Origin: Fragilaria crotonensis
Lineage: Eukaryota; Bacillariophyta; Fragilariophyceae; Fragilariales; Fragilariaceae
DNA: 64,000 nt
Direction of reading: 5' to 3'
Assembly: GCA_022925895.1 (NCBI GenBank)
Contig: JAKSYS010000189.1
Span: forward strand, 1 to 64,000
The translations under genes were made by a program, and so were the position numbers. Below, piece by piece: positions 10,000 to 21,344 of the stretch (its first letter is position 1; every line of letters begins with the position of its first letter). The notes beneath the pieces are model-generated. The model made no database searches, was not told the origin of the DNA, and saw only the letters and a list, made by a program, of their open reading frames with translations.

Positions 10000-11514
10000 C
10001 TATTCCCCTTGATCTGTTTCTCGCTTCCGCAACAATTCCCATCCCGTAAAGGCATCCTTCAACCCCGACCAACAATCTTTCGCATAAGTGGTATCCCTAG
10101 TAGCATGAGTCAATGCATACTCGCTGACCCGCATCTGACACGTTGTTTCAAACATGAACGCGATTCCTCCTCGATATGCCACCGGCTGCAATGGTTGGTT
10201 GTCATCTCCCGCCTTGACGGCCTTGTGGTACGATTCCGCATCGGGTCCATGCGGTGCCATGCACGGATGCCACGACGCACCACCAGGAGAAAAGCCCTCG
10301 CCAGTTTTGGCATCGTAAGTGCCGGACAGGAGGCCCATGAATTCGGACATGGTGTTGCGATGGAACCAAGGTGGACGCAGGGTGTTGTCGTCCGTGGCCA
10401 AGATGCGGTGGGGGAATACGACAAAGTCTGCGAGGGGTTCGCCGCCACCGGGACTGGGGCAAGTAAGGACTGTGTAGATGCTGGGATCTATGTGGTCGTA
10501 GGTGACGGAATTGACGGCACAGAATCGATTCAAATTGTATTTGAAGGGGACGTAATTACCATGCCATGCGACGACGTTGAAGGGTGAGTGAGGTGCTTGG
10601 CGGACCCAGAGATGACCGCCAAATTTGTTGAAGACTGTGCAGGAGCGGTTGTAATCTGTCTGGGACGAAATGCACCACGCGGTTGGGTGATAAAAGTCTC
10701 GGGCGTTGGCTAGTCCATTGGATCCTATCGGTCCCAATTCTGGCAATTGAAAGTGCCCGGCGTACGTTTCCAAGACGTATCCCCGGGTTGGCGGATCGGT
10801 CTCGTCGTTGAGGAGTACTGAGAAGACCATTCCGCGAGGGATGACACACACTTCATGCTGATGTATGATAAGTCTGCCCAATTCGGTATGAATTCGGAGC
10901 GATCCAGTTTGAGGTACGATGAGGAAATCACCGTCAGAATTGAAGAAATACTCGTCTTTCATACTCCGGTCGAAGGAATACATGTATATGGTCAATCCGG
11001 ATTTGGCTTCGGGTGACCCACTGGAGAGCAACAACTTGAGTCCTGAAATAAATGAAGTGCTGCTATTGTGTTCACAAAAAGGAAAGGGCTTCCACCGCAT
11101 TGGATTTGGATTTGCCTGTTGTGTGTCGTCCACGGAGGCAGCAGTAGACGATGCAGACCCGAACACATCAAGGTTGTCGGCTAGTACAAAGTCGCTGTGG
11201 GCGGATCCTGTCACGCCGGGGTGGATGCGATAGAGCCAAGTGCGTCGATTGATATGTCGTGGGAGAGTGAAGGCCGTCCCACTGAGCTGTTCGGCGTATA
11301 GTCCGTACGGTACAAACCGTGGATTGTTACGACCGCGGGGCAAAGCGTCCGGTAGCAATTCAGATTCAAAGGAATTTCCAAATCCAGTTTGATAATAAAT
11401 TCCATCTTCCTGGACTAGATTGTGGTTGTTGCTTCTGCTTTTGTATTTTATATCGGTCTCGTTGGAACTTCTGACTTTGTTCTCGTCCTTGTCGACTACC
11501 ACTGGTGGGTTCAT
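10000..11514 (-). CDS. HGD: Homogentisate 1,2-dioxygenase
   Basis: HGD opens the ring of homogentisate to maleylacetoacetate, using Fe(II) and O2, in tyrosine and phenylalanine breakdown. The 504-codon frame is intact, from the ATG at 11514 to a stop at 10000. A 35-residue variable start leads into IYYQTGFGNSFESE, NNPRFVPYGLYAEQLSGTAF and RTWLYRIHPGV, all typical of the family. The C-terminal iron site is present in FHRNTMSEFMGL and HPCMAPHGPDAESY, which supply the metal-binding His and Glu residues. VIPRGMVFSV belongs to the cupin core. The length matches the human and fungal enzymes (about 445) plus an N-terminal extension with no clear targeting signal. It is divergent with the DLD gene. 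Confidence 0.96.
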   Translation of the reverse strand: MNPPVVVDKDENKVRSSNETDIKYKSRSNNHNLVQEDGIYYQTGFGNSFESELLPDALPRGRNNPRFVPYGLYAEQLSGTAFTLPRHINRRTWLYRIHPGVTGSAHSDFVLADNLDVFGSASSTAASVDDTQQANPNPMRWKPFPFCEHNSSTSFISGLKLLLSSGSPEAKSGLTIYMYSFDRSMKDEYFFNSDGDFLIVPQTGSLRIHTELGRLIIHQHEVCVIPRGMVFSVLLNDETDPPTRGYVLETYAGHFQLPELGPIGSNGLANARDFYHPTAWCISSQTDYNRSCTVFNKFGGHLWVRQAPHSPFNVVAWHGNYVPFKYNLNRFCAVNSVTYDHIDPSIYTVLTCPSPGGGEPLADFVVFPHRILATDDNTLRPPWFHRNTMSEFMGLLSGTYDAKTGEGFSPGGASWHPCMAPHGPDAESYHKAVKAGDDNQPLQPVAYRGGIAFMFETTCQMRVSEYALTHATRDTTYAKDCWSGLKDAFTGWELLRKRETDQGE

Positions 11515-12317
11515 GGTGCAACGTGATTCTGCAAAAATTTCTAGGCAGAGAAGTCTTCAATTGCGTAAAATGTGGATTTATTTGTTGCAGTTAGGCAGTC
11601 TTGAGATCCAGGTGAGAGTTGTATTGATTGTAGTAATACTGATGACACCTTATACCTTACGATCTTCCAAGTCGAATGCGTTGATTGCGATCGTGTTCGT
11701 GGCGTTGCGACTTGCGACAGAACAAGGACTGAGAATTGTGGAAGTGAAGTGGGAGAGATGTCATTCCGCGCTTTGTATCATATACGCTGCATGCGACGTC
11801 CCCATACTGTTCATCAACAGTAACCAGCACATTACCGAATACGGTAGTATACTAAAGTAGTACAGTACCGGTAAACCATTGATCCAATACAGTACATGCA
11901 ACTACTGTAATCCTAACTCTCTAGTACTACAGTAGCGAGTAGCGAGTGCCATTCACGCTTTTCGCTTGTGTCACTTTCAACTTCACCCTTCATATATATA
12001 TGATATATTCAGATATGAATGATTTCTTCACATACAACAATATGTTTGGTATTGTTTTACAAGTACGAGTACCGTACATCGAGTACGACGTGCGATGCAC
12101 TACACTAGAGATACTACTCCTCACCGTTTCGGTTGACACCATCGCGGAAGATACGAAACGCTCATGAGTAAAATGACGTAGTTCATCAAACTGGTTCTTG
12201 GGCTGTCGTCGTCGTCATTCGATTACGAGATGTTGCTGCCCTCATAATCACATTTTGTTGGATCAACAGCGACATCAACATTCTTTGACATCGTCATCAA
12301 CAACAAACAATAACACC
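11515..12317. promoter_or_regulatory. Shared intergenic region between divergent HGD and DLD
   Basis: About 800 bp separate the two start codons and must contain both promoters. It includes many GTAC-containing words (for example acgagtaccgtacatcgagtacgac around 12065), a tatatatatgatatat stretch at 11994 and a TGACGT word at 12174. No gene is seen. Any shared regulation is inference from layout only. Confidence 0.5.
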
Positions 12318-14135
12318 ATGGCAGTCTTCCGCATTGCCGTCGCCCTCCTCATTGCCGTAGCTGGAACAACATATCAGTGTGATGCTTTTTCTCCACTTCA
12401 GAAACTGTCAACAACAAATGGACAACTGAGACGTTACCGTTATGCAGGACCATCGTCGTCTTCACTTGCCATGTCTACAACACCAACAACTTTCGATTTC
12501 GACGTTGCCATTATCGGTTGCGGTGTCGGAGGTCACGGAGCCGCCCTTCACGCACGCGGACAGTCGCTCTCGACTGCCGTCTTTTCTGGTGGTGATGTGG
12601 GTGGCACCTGCGTCAATCGAGGATGTGTCCCCAGTAAGGCACTGCTTGCCGCATCCGGACGTGTCAGAGACATGAAGGCCGAATCGCATCTGAAGGATAT
12701 GGGAATTCGAGTGGAGGGGACCGTAGAGTTTGATAGAGAGGGAATTGCTGCGCATGCCAAGAATTTGGCGAATCGAGTCAAGGGAAACTTGGAGTCGAGT
12801 TTGATCGGTTTGGGTGTCACCGTCATTGAAGGACGCGGCATTCTGACTGGAAACCCTCACGAGATCAAGGATTCAGTCACTGGAAAGGTGTACACAGCCA
12901 AGGTAAGTCATACCATACTCTCCACCAAAGCATGCATCGTTCTATCGTTGTCACCCAACTTGTCTCATTCTCACACACCATCACACCAACCCATACTCAA
13001 TCGCACACAGGACATACTACTCGCTCCAGGATCCATCCCGTTCGTCCCACCCGGCATCCAAGTTGACGAAAAGACTGTCTACACATCAGACGGCGCCCTC
13101 GAATTGCAATTTGTTCCCGAGTGGGTCGCCATTATCGGATCCGGATACATTGGATTGGAATTCTCCGACGTGTACACGGCACTCGGATCCGAAGTTACAT
13201 TCATCGAGGCGTTGGACAACATCATGCCCACCTTTGATCGCGAAATTGCGAAGCAAGCCGAGCGACTGTTAATCCGCGACAGACCAATTGACTACCGCAC
13301 TGGAGTCTTTGCCTCCGAAGTTACTCCTGGTATTCCAGGAAAGAAGCCTGTCACAATCAAGATGATTGATGCCAAGACCAAGTGAGTCGATGTCTTGAGA
13401 TCCTCTGTCATCATGCTGTTTTCCTGAATACCACTCACCTCACTCATTGCTTGGTGAAAAACTTATCACAGAGAACACGTTGAAACTCTCGAAGTGGACG
13501 CCGCCATGATCGCCACAGGTCGCGTCCCCAACACGAAGGACATGGGTCTGGAAGCCATGGGCATTGAGACCAACCGCGGCTTTGTTGCGGTTAACGAAAA
13601 GATGCAAGTCTTGACCAAGCATGACGGCGGAGTCTTGATTCCACACCTTTACTGCATTGGTGATGCCAATGGAAAGATGATGTTGGCGCATGCCGCTTCG
13701 GCCCAGGGCATTTCGGCCATTGAAAATATCTGCGGACGTGAGCATGTCGTCAATCACGAGGCCGTGCCTGCCGCGTGCTTCACACATCCAGAAATTGCCA
13801 TGGTCGGTCCGACGGAAGAGCAGTGCATCGAACGGGCAGCCAAGGAGGGATGGACGCTCGGAAAGTCGCAAGGAAATTTCAGGGCGAATTCCAAGGCGTT
13901 GGCCGAGGGAGAGGGCAATGGTATTGCCAAGGTGCTCTTCAATAAGGATACAGGCAAGGTTGTGGCGGTCCACATTATTGGAATCCACGCCGCTGACCTT
14001 ATCCAAGAATGTGCCAATGCTGTTTCTGCTGGAACTACTGTTCAGGAATTGTCCATGATGGTCCACACTCACCCTACTCTGTCCGAGGTTATTGATGAAG
14101 CCTTCAAGGGAGCTGTTGGCATGTCCAGTCACTAG
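12318..14135 (+). CDS. DLD: Plastid dihydrolipoyl dehydrogenase (E3), three exons
   Basis: E3 reoxidises dihydrolipoamide in 2-oxoacid dehydrogenase complexes; a plastid copy serves pyruvate dehydrogenase for fatty-acid synthesis. The start chosen is the ATG at 12318 (MAVFRIAVALLIAVAG), a signal peptide ending at CDA/FSPLQK, which is the AF-type cleavage site of diatom plastid presequences. Exons are 12318-12902, 13011-13381 and 13472-14135, with GT-AG introns of 108 and 90 bp. The FAD motif is IIGCGVGGHGAALHA, the redox disulphide GGTCVNRGCVPSK, the NAD motif IIGSGYIGLEF, the second FAD motif YCIGDANGKMMLAHAA and the His-Glu active site HTHPTLSEVIDE. All key residues are present. Intron 1 has no stop and is a multiple of three, so retention would add 36 residues. 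Confidence 0.95.
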
Positions 14136-14732
14136 AGAGGATCGCGACTTCATTTTGATGCATTCCGTAATTGCTACTAGATCATTCGACTCATTCAAAC
14201 CTCTTTGTTACAAGTTGGGCTACGAAATGTGACAGGCACGCGCATGTGTCATGACTCGCCTCGCAGCGGAACTGGCGCACGCAACGGTGAAAATCGTTTG
14301 TCTAAGAACCTTCGGAATGCGTTGTGCCCGTAGTTACGGCACAGTGCTGTTTTGAAGTGCACGTCGGTGTGGGGGGAGTGCCCACCGTTTGATGCGCATC
14401 AAACCCAGTTGTCAAGGACACGATGGCCGCGCAACTCTAAAACTTTACAGCTTCCCAAGCCAGATTTCATGTGCATCGACTTTTGAGGCGCTCGTTTGCA
14501 TCATCTCACCGTAGTTGCCTTTGCCTCCTCACGGCCTCAATTCTTGTTATGCTGTGGAGGTGTGGAGTCTGCCGCCAATGTGCGGTTCAACGAGGTGAGG
14601 CGGGTGATGGTCGTCGTTTTTTGTTGTCCAAGTCGAGTCAAACAATTGCAATTTGTTGCTCGCACGCAATTATGCTAATAGCTCTACTCGGAGTGTACAC
14701 ATCGCGTATGATTTCGTTTGGGTTTGACATCT
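14136..14732. other. Intergenic interval between DLD and the copia element
   Basis: No gene seen. The short open frames at 14471-14791 have no recognisable domain, and one runs into the left LTR. Confidence 0.5.
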
Positions 14733-14736
14733 TGGC

Positions 14737-14871
14737 TGAGTTAAGTATGATACATCGAGCAACGAGAGACGAACTAAAACGGACGAGTTAGAGTTGTGAG
14801 GCCATGGATACGCCACTGGCTTATACTATGCTATTGGCTACCGTGTACTGTCCATCGTCTACCTTTTGTCA
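14737..14871 (-). repeat. Left LTR (3' LTR of the copia element)
   Basis: Begins TGAGTTAAGTA and ends CTTTTGTCA, the TG...CA form of retroelement LTRs. It is 135 bp and matches the right LTR throughout except for one 5-bp indel. Confidence 0.9.
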
Positions 14872-15012
14872 GTCCCCTCGAACTAAGATGGGCATACTGG
14901 ACATGTTAGGTCGTCGTACATGGTCATGATCTGAACGCTGATATTTAGCAATCACCGCATAGGCGTGCAAGGGAACCCTTAATAACCTTCAGACCTCATC
15001 GGAGGGGGATTA

Positions 15013-18000
15013 TCAAGCGTGATCAGTAATGTCGTATAAAATTAGACCCACCAGATGGTCTCTCTTTTGCCCACCCGGCATAATCTTAGTGCATATATCG
15101 GCAGGATTATTGTGTGTTGAGATATGGGCTGTGATACATTCACCCATTGCAACAGCCTCCCGTACTGCGTGATAGCACACGGAGTTAGACTTTTTCTTCA
15201 GTGTCGACTCTGGACGTTGTGTATTGTGTATGACGGACATATTGTCGCCATAAATCATAGACGGACCATCGATGGGAACGCCCATCATCCGTAGTTTATA
15301 CCGTAGACCCCGCAAGGCCTCCATGCCGTGTTTCATTGCGACAAATTCGGCACCGAATACACTGGTCTCTATCGTCGCCTGTTTCTTTGAATGCCAAATT
15401 ATCGGCGACATGTTAAGATATGCCAGAAATCCAGTCCGCGATCGTCGAGTACGTTGATCATTCGCATGGTCAGAATCGACAAATAACCGAATATCAACGT
15501 CCTTGCCTCGTGGTGATGGCGCATTGGGTGGAATTGCTTCCGTCACGTTCCCATAAAATGCCTTCCAATCGCATTCCTTGAAGGCCGATCGGTCGATATC
15601 CGGGTACGACGGATCAAATGTGATCCTTGCGTTATGTTTCCTTTCAAGATGATGGAACAAGTGGAACACAGCCTCGAGATGACCCTCTCGTGGCATGATT
15701 ATATGTGACGCAAGCTCAGACACTTCCGTTATGATGTCCACCCGACCCAGTTCGACGCACCAACGTAACACTCCAATCTGTGACTGGTAAAACGAAGCTT
15801 GTTCAATCGAGAGTTCTGGTGTCACATCCAATTCGGGTGCGTAATTCAGCGGAAATGGGCCGGATGACCGCTTCGCCCATTTGCGAGTTGGAAAGTGTTT
15901 CGCATGGAAGGACTTGACGTTCGCAACCGCGGCCTGGATGTATTTGCTGGAGCTCATGCCCCAGGCAACTACCCCATTCGGCAACGTCACCGGTCGCAAC
16001 TTCGCCCCAAGATAGAACTCTGGATCTCGCATTGACCCAGCCTTCGTCTTAAAGAAGTAATCAATCTCCCTTAATGCCTTAAGTCCGTCGTGGTGGACAA
16101 CCAATATATCGTCGACGTACAGTAGACAGTAGGCGTAATATGGGTAGTTGTCATCCTTCCGAACTTCTGGTTTCATCCACAAGTCATGATCTGCCTTGCA
16201 CGATTCCCATCCCAAGTGTCTCATGCAATCCGCGAGATGATTCCTGAATGACGCGCCCGCAGACTTTAGTCCGTATAGCGCGCGAACGATAATGGCACGC
16301 TTACCGGCGTCCTGTCCAAATTCTGGTCCCAACCTACACCAAATCTTTTCCCCGACCGGTGCAGTGAGGTACGCATTTTCAATGTCGGCGGTTTTGACCT
16401 CCAGGTCGTTCAGCGCAGCAAGTGTGAGTGCAATCCGTACGGATTCACGAGATACGACGCTGGCGTATGTTACCGTTGCCGATGGCGGTACCGTCATGTG
16501 CCCGCCAGCAACAAGTCGTGCCTTGCGCTGAAAATCTTCCATCTTAACATCAAACACAAGGTGGCAACGCATCTCTTGAAAGGTCGGCGGTGGATCCTTA
16601 CCATCCTCAAGAACCTCAAACGCCACGCGGACCTTCGACATCTCCTTACGAATCGCGTCTTGCCAGAGTGTATTTCCGTTCTCTCTGTCAATCCGAATGC
16701 AATCTTCGTATGTCTTGGGAACTTCGATCCCAAACTTGTGCGTTCGTTTGTGATAACGCTTATTAACTGTGGCAATAATGCGGTTTCGGCGCTTAAGAGT
16801 GTAGGGAACCCACCATGCGAACGCAGCCTCAGAATCAATCCCATGGGCTACCGCATACTCGGCAACTTCTATCGGGTTTGATTCTTTTAGGTTAGCTAAA
16901 CGTTCCCACGAGGTCGTGCCGTCCTTCCACTCCACGCACAATTGCCAGCCCTTCGTTGTCTGTCGCATGCGTCGGTTCGAACCACGAACGATCCACATAT
17001 CCGATTTCACAACCGCAGAAGCATCCTTCCGATGATCGACGATTCCCGCAAGGAGCAAATACTGATTGCCCTCGGAATCACATTGCGAATACATGTTCTG
17101 CGCGATGGTGTTTGCAGTAACCTCGGCCTTCTCCCCGTGCGGGAATTCTACCTCGTACGTGCGTGTGTCGAGGATCGGATTGGCGTTTGCCCTGCCACGG
17201 AGCGTCCCGTCCGAATACCGCTTGCGGCCGCGTACAGTGGCCGTCATCACTTGGTCCCCTATCGGCAGGGATACCTGCGCCCCGACGTATTGGTCATACG
17301 TGTCTTCGTCAACGTCATCAATATCCGGCACATTTCGAGGTTCCTCATATTCTTCACCATCGCAATATGGTTCGTAGATCGGTGTTCCGAGGTCCTCAAG
17401 CTCGGGATCATTTATGAAGTCTTCGTATTTGAACGCGTCGCCCAGAGCTTTGGTCACCGATTCGGTAAACTTTTCCCGCTCCCTTTTCATCGTTTCATCA
17501 GACATTTCGTCGGGAGTTAACGATCTGACGGTAGAACGAAAAACTACTTGACCGTTTGCCTTGAGAATCTTCCTCGTCATTGCTGGTCCGATATCGATCG
17601 CTGGGCCAAGGTCCCTTCCAATTACCATTTTATCGTCAGGGTACGCAGCAACGGTGTCACGGAACATCACCCACTCATACCAACCGAAGAGTGCCAGTGC
17701 GGAGATGTCAGCCGTATTTCCCATAACGATTGTCTCTGGTACTTGGCCTTCCAGTTTGTAAATATCGTGGGCCGTGAGTGAACGCACATACGCTTCCCTC
17801 TCAAGGCAATGATCCCACAATCGCTTCGGAGACTTCGTGCGGACCATTTGGCATCCCACGCCTTTCTTCAACTCTCGTATTGCCGCATCAGCTGAGTTCG
17901 ACCAGGGGGAATACGGCTCGGTGTGCTTTACCCTTGCTCCTGCATCTCTGCACTTCTTTCGAAAGTTACCCAGCAGTTGTTCCTTGGAGTTATCCATGAT

Positions 18001-19116
18001 CAGCGTGTTCGGGACTCCCTCACGTTGGAAGAGTAGTGAAAGGCCCTCATGCGCCTCGCTTTTCTTTCGCATGGGATACGCTCGGGTCCAACCATCTGGA
18101 GTTGCGAAGATTTGAGCATACTTATTATTTCTCGAACTTACAGTGTTCGACTCGAGAGTATCCGTAAAGCAGTCGATTGGGAGCCTCCTGTATCGCAGTT
18201 GTCGGTCGTTCGTCCTGAATCTTCGAGTCAGGCTCGGGTGAAGCAGGGTCCGAATACCGCGTTGTGTTGTAGCCTTCACGGTTCGACGGGCCGCGTTTAT
18301 GTCGATTCCCCAATTCCTCGCGATCTGTTCAGCGTCAAATTGCTTCCCAGGCGAAGATGCTCTCATGGTCCGTATCGCAATTCTTGACGTGAGGGCTCTT
18401 GATAGTGCGTCATCGTCGAACGCAACAGAAATGCCCTGGAGTGATATTCCAACGCCGTCGAGTTCGGAGTTAACTCGTCGTCCCATCAAAGATGTGTCGG
18501 ACACCACACAGAGACGGTTGACCAGCGGAGGGGGTTCGGCCCCAATTCGGTCCCCTGTGTTCGATACATATTTGAGGAGGGCGTCTTCCTGTGCGGCATA
18601 AATGGGATCGTGGGGGTCGTAGTCGGGTGCCTCACTCGTGAGGATAATGTGTGGCAGCTGATCGTATTCCTCGCGTGTCGGTTTGCGCGTAGGGAACGAC
18701 GACGCTACCCCGATGATAGATAACGGTATGACGTAGGGTGCGTCCGATTGTTCGATCGGGATTACCAGCGAATGCGTGAGCTCGGTAGGTTGGTCAGTCA
18801 AGAAACGCGGAACATCGTTAACCTTGACGTCATTCAAGCGGAGCTGCATCGTAGAAAGTAAATTGTGTGACAGGTCAGGGATATGGATCGCCTGATTCAC
18901 AATTAATATGACGGTTTGTCCCGTCACACCGTCATCGTAGGCGAGTGCTGCGGAGACCGTTCGTAGGTCCCTAGCTACTGGGCCATTTGGGTCGTACCCC
19001 GATACGTTTATCGGTCGGTCATAATCGTGCACTAATAATGCATTATGGCCGATTGCACATTGATCGGCGTGAGAGTCGAGGTCAGTTCGCGACTCCGTCA
19101 CCGACGTATCAATCAC
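15013..19116 (-). CDS. Copia pol polyprotein (fossil element)
   Basis: A frame of 1367 codons. In order it shows a retroviral-type aspartic protease region near the start (DLDSHADQCAIG), an integrase core with the usual acidic residues and a tail rich in charged residues, a copia reverse transcriptase with the YVDD active site (CLLYVDDILVVHHD), and an RNase H region (LFVDSDHANDQRTRRSRTG). The protease-integrase-RT order separates copia from gypsy elements. It belongs to the copia element at 14733-21348. Confidence 0.95.
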   Translation of the reverse strand: MIDTSVTESRTDLDSHADQCAIGHNALLVHDYDRPINVSGYDPNGPVARDLRTVSAALAYDDGVTGQTVILIVNQAIHIPDLSHNLLSTMQLRLNDVKVNDVPRFLTDQPTELTHSLVIPIEQSDAPYVIPLSIIGVASSFPTRKPTREEYDQLPHIILTSEAPDYDPHDPIYAAQEDALLKYVSNTGDRIGAEPPPLVNRLCVVSDTSLMGRRVNSELDGVGISLQGISVAFDDDALSRALTSRIAIRTMRASSPGKQFDAEQIARNWGIDINAARRTVKATTQRGIRTLLHPSLTRRFRTNDRQLRYRRLPIDCFTDTLESNTVSSRNNKYAQIFATPDGWTRAYPMRKKSEAHEGLSLLFQREGVPNTLIMDNSKEQLLGNFRKKCRDAGARVKHTEPYSPWSNSADAAIRELKKGVGCQMVRTKSPKRLWDHCLEREAYVRSLTAHDIYKLEGQVPETIVMGNTADISALALFGWYEWVMFRDTVAAYPDDKMVIGRDLGPAIDIGPAMTRKILKANGQVVFRSTVRSLTPDEMSDETMKREREKFTESVTKALGDAFKYEDFINDPELEDLGTPIYEPYCDGEEYEEPRNVPDIDDVDEDTYDQYVGAQVSLPIGDQVMTATVRGRKRYSDGTLRGRANANPILDTRTYEVEFPHGEKAEVTANTIAQNMYSQCDSEGNQYLLLAGIVDHRKDASAVVKSDMWIVRGSNRRMRQTTKGWQLCVEWKDGTTSWERLANLKESNPIEVAEYAVAHGIDSEAAFAWWVPYTLKRRNRIIATVNKRYHKRTHKFGIEVPKTYEDCIRIDRENGNTLWQDAIRKEMSKVRVAFEVLEDGKDPPPTFQEMRCHLVFDVKMEDFQRKARLVAGGHMTVPPSATVTYASVVSRESVRIALTLAALNDLEVKTADIENAYLTAPVGEKIWCRLGPEFGQDAGKRAIIVRALYGLKSAGASFRNHLADCMRHLGWESCKADHDLWMKPEVRKDDNYPYYAYCLLYVDDILVVHHDGLKALREIDYFFKTKAGSMRDPEFYLGAKLRPVTLPNGVVAWGMSSSKYIQAAVANVKSFHAKHFPTRKWAKRSSGPFPLNYAPELDVTPELSIEQASFYQSQIGVLRWCVELGRVDIITEVSELASHIIMPREGHLEAVFHLFHHLERKHNARITFDPSYPDIDRSAFKECDWKAFYGNVTEAIPPNAPSPRGKDVDIRLFVDSDHANDQRTRRSRTGFLAYLNMSPIIWHSKKQATIETSVFGAEFVAMKHGMEALRGLRYKLRMMGVPIDGPSMIYGDNMSVIHNTQRPESTLKKKSNSVCYHAVREAVAMGECITAHISTHNNPADICTKIMPGGQKRDHLVGLILYDITDHA

Positions 19117-19367
19117 ACTAAAGGTCCGGAGAGTCGAAACGTTGCGTGTGCAGTCATGGCACGCAAAACTGTGGCCTGCGTGTCACTTCGACTTAGTCGC
19201 TTGCCGCGTCAGGGACGCGTTAGTACGATTTGTCCCGGACGCAGACTTGGTAGGACGAGGTTGCGTCTCATTGGACGACTCGGTTGTCACCGATCCGTCA
19301 TCGGCGTTTATGAGATCGGTCTTATTGATTTGCTTTGCGAGCTGTGCAACAGAGCGATTCAGTGCCT

Positions 19368-20699
19368 TTAAATCCTTGGCCATCGTCTTGGGTTTAAAAT
19401 CGCCACCAGTCTTGGACTTCGAGTCCTTGCTGGTTTTGCTGTCCTTTGCGCCAGGGTATGACCGCGCTTCTTACGTTTTTCGGCCAAGTCTTTCTTCTGT
19501 GCAGGGGTCAAGGCAGCATATTCTGCTTTCGTATAATAACGATCGTCAGCCTCGTCGCGCTTGCGTTTGTTGCCACCATGGACCTTTACCTCCGATATAT
19601 TCACGTTGGTTGAGGTACCTTTCGTTTTCGATGACGTTTGCTTGATAAAGTCCTGGTATAGTGTAACACAAGCATCGAAGTCGTTCCGAAGAGCTGCGTC
19701 AGACATGATTCGTGTCTTTACAGAATCATACTTGTCAGTGCGAATGCCGTCCATCAAGTACCGGACTTTAGAACGGGCGTCAATCCCACTGTAACCGTAT
19801 TCAACTAGCCCCTCAAGTACCGAGTGCTGCTGTTTATGGACATTGATATACTTTTCAAAGTCCCATCTGCGCTGTTCGCCATTGTAGACGGTCGATTGGA
19901 GCTTCTGCTCGGCCTGAGTTGCCATGTTGTCAACATTATTGGGCCCCAAGTAGTGAGTCCACAATGCAAGGTACGCCATCCTACCGTCGCGAGTTCGTTG
20001 AGCATCTTTCACGTACGTCCAGCACGAGTTCTCGCGAGTGATTCGCGCAATGATCTCCCAGACTTTCTGTCGGTTGACAAGATATGTCGGGTCAGGGTTG
20101 CGTACTCCTGCCGCGGTAATCCTGAAGTGAGGAGCGCGAGCGATCATCTCATCCTGGACCGTCGCATACCCCCCCTCGGGCTCAACCGTAGGGACCGCCT
20201 CATCCTTTCGGACGACGTATGCCAAGGGGATCATTTTGTCGCCGAGATAGGAGCGTAGGTATTCGTGGATTGATTCCATCGTTTTGGGCCAATCCTTGGC
20301 GTTAATCACAGGAACATCATCGGATGCCTTCCATGTGACTTCGTAGTCACGTAGCTCACGAATCGAACGAATATTTTCGAGAGTCACATCCGCTGGTGTA
20401 ACGGTCCTACCAATGCGGACCTGGTGCCGAAGGTAGAAGGCCGCGAGTTTCAAATTTGTTTCGGCTCTAGCGTTTACCTGGATGCCAGGGTTGGGGACGG
20501 CGTTCCCAGCGGCGTTGACTTGTCCAGGGATGACGCCACCCGGGCGGCGAATCAACTTGGCGAGGTTCGCGATTTCGTCGTCAGACAAGAGTCTGATTTC
20601 TTCCAGGGAGTCAATTCCCTGTTCGTCAGTGATGGCCTGGGCGGCAGCATCGAGAAAGCCAATGCGGACGAGAGCGGTGCGGACAGCGGCAGGTTCCAT
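19368..20699 (-). CDS. Copia gag-type protein (fossil element)
   Basis: A frame of 443 codons directly downstream of the 5' LTR in element order. It has no strong sequence motif apart from a basic, Lys/Arg-rich C-terminus (KRKRDEADDRYYTKAEY), which suits nucleic-acid binding. Position and size identify it as the gag equivalent of the copia element. Confidence 0.8.
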   Translation of the reverse strand: MEPAAVRTALVRIGFLDAAAQAITDEQGIDSLEEIRLLSDDEIANLAKLIRRPGGVIPGQVNAAGNAVPNPGIQVNARAETNLKLAAFYLRHQVRIGRTVTPADVTLENIRSIRELRDYEVTWKASDDVPVINAKDWPKTMESIHEYLRSYLGDKMIPLAYVVRKDEAVPTVEPEGGYATVQDEMIARAPHFRITAAGVRNPDPTYLVNRQKVWEIIARITRENSCWTYVKDAQRTRDGRMAYLALWTHYLGPNNVDNMATQAEQKLQSTVYNGEQRRWDFEKYINVHKQQHSVLEGLVEYGYSGIDARSKVRYLMDGIRTDKYDSVKTRIMSDAALRNDFDACVTLYQDFIKQTSSKTKGTSTNVNISEVKVHGGNKRKRDEADDRYYTKAEYAALTPAQKKDLAEKRKKRGHTLAQRTAKPARTRSPRLVAILNPRRWPRI

Positions 20700-21214
20700 G
20701 GTCGTAAGTTACCAGCTTCTTGGATGTGATTGTGGTATCAATTTCGCTCTTGCTACTTTTACATAGGTAGCTCAGGGATGGAACGGTATCCACGTCGGTT
20801 AGGTGTTACTCCGATTAAGATAAGTAATTAAATCACCTAATAAGTATATGTCGTACATTTGGTATCTAGTTCCAAAATGTCAATATCGGTTTACCCGGAT
20901 GGATCGGGAAGGAAGGAGAGCGTCCTCTGAATCCTCTATAATGCAGTATATCCACGGTAAAGTCCGTTGGATGGATATACGTATCTTAGGCCAATGTACC
21001 ATCCACATTTAAGGTGCACTAGGATAAGGCAGTTCAACGCATGCCCAGGCACGCAACGGTTTCATCATGGTCATGACTCATGAATCCGGCATGGTGACGG
21101 CTGCCGACGGCCGTCGTTGATCAAATGTTTAACCCATTTGACAAATGGTTCATTCATGACATATTAGCCCCAAAGGTCCGACGCGACCGATGAGAGCCAC
21201 TGGGTCTGATAAAC

Positions 21215-21344
21215 TGAGTTAAGTACATCGAGCAACGAGAGACGAACTAAAACGGACGAGTTAGAGTTGTGAGGCCATGGATACGCCACTGGCTTATACT
21301 ATGCTATTGGCTACCGTGTACTGTCCATCGTCTACCTTTTGTCA
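21215..21344 (-). repeat. Right LTR (5' LTR of the copia element)
   Basis: 130 bp, TGAGTTAAGTACATCG to CTTTTGTCA; partner of the left LTR at 14737-14871. Confidence 0.9.

Noticed and set aside
13440-14198. 252-codon frame antisense to exon 3 of E3
   Set aside because: The sense strand is a well-conserved E3 exon and the antisense peptide has no recognisable feature.
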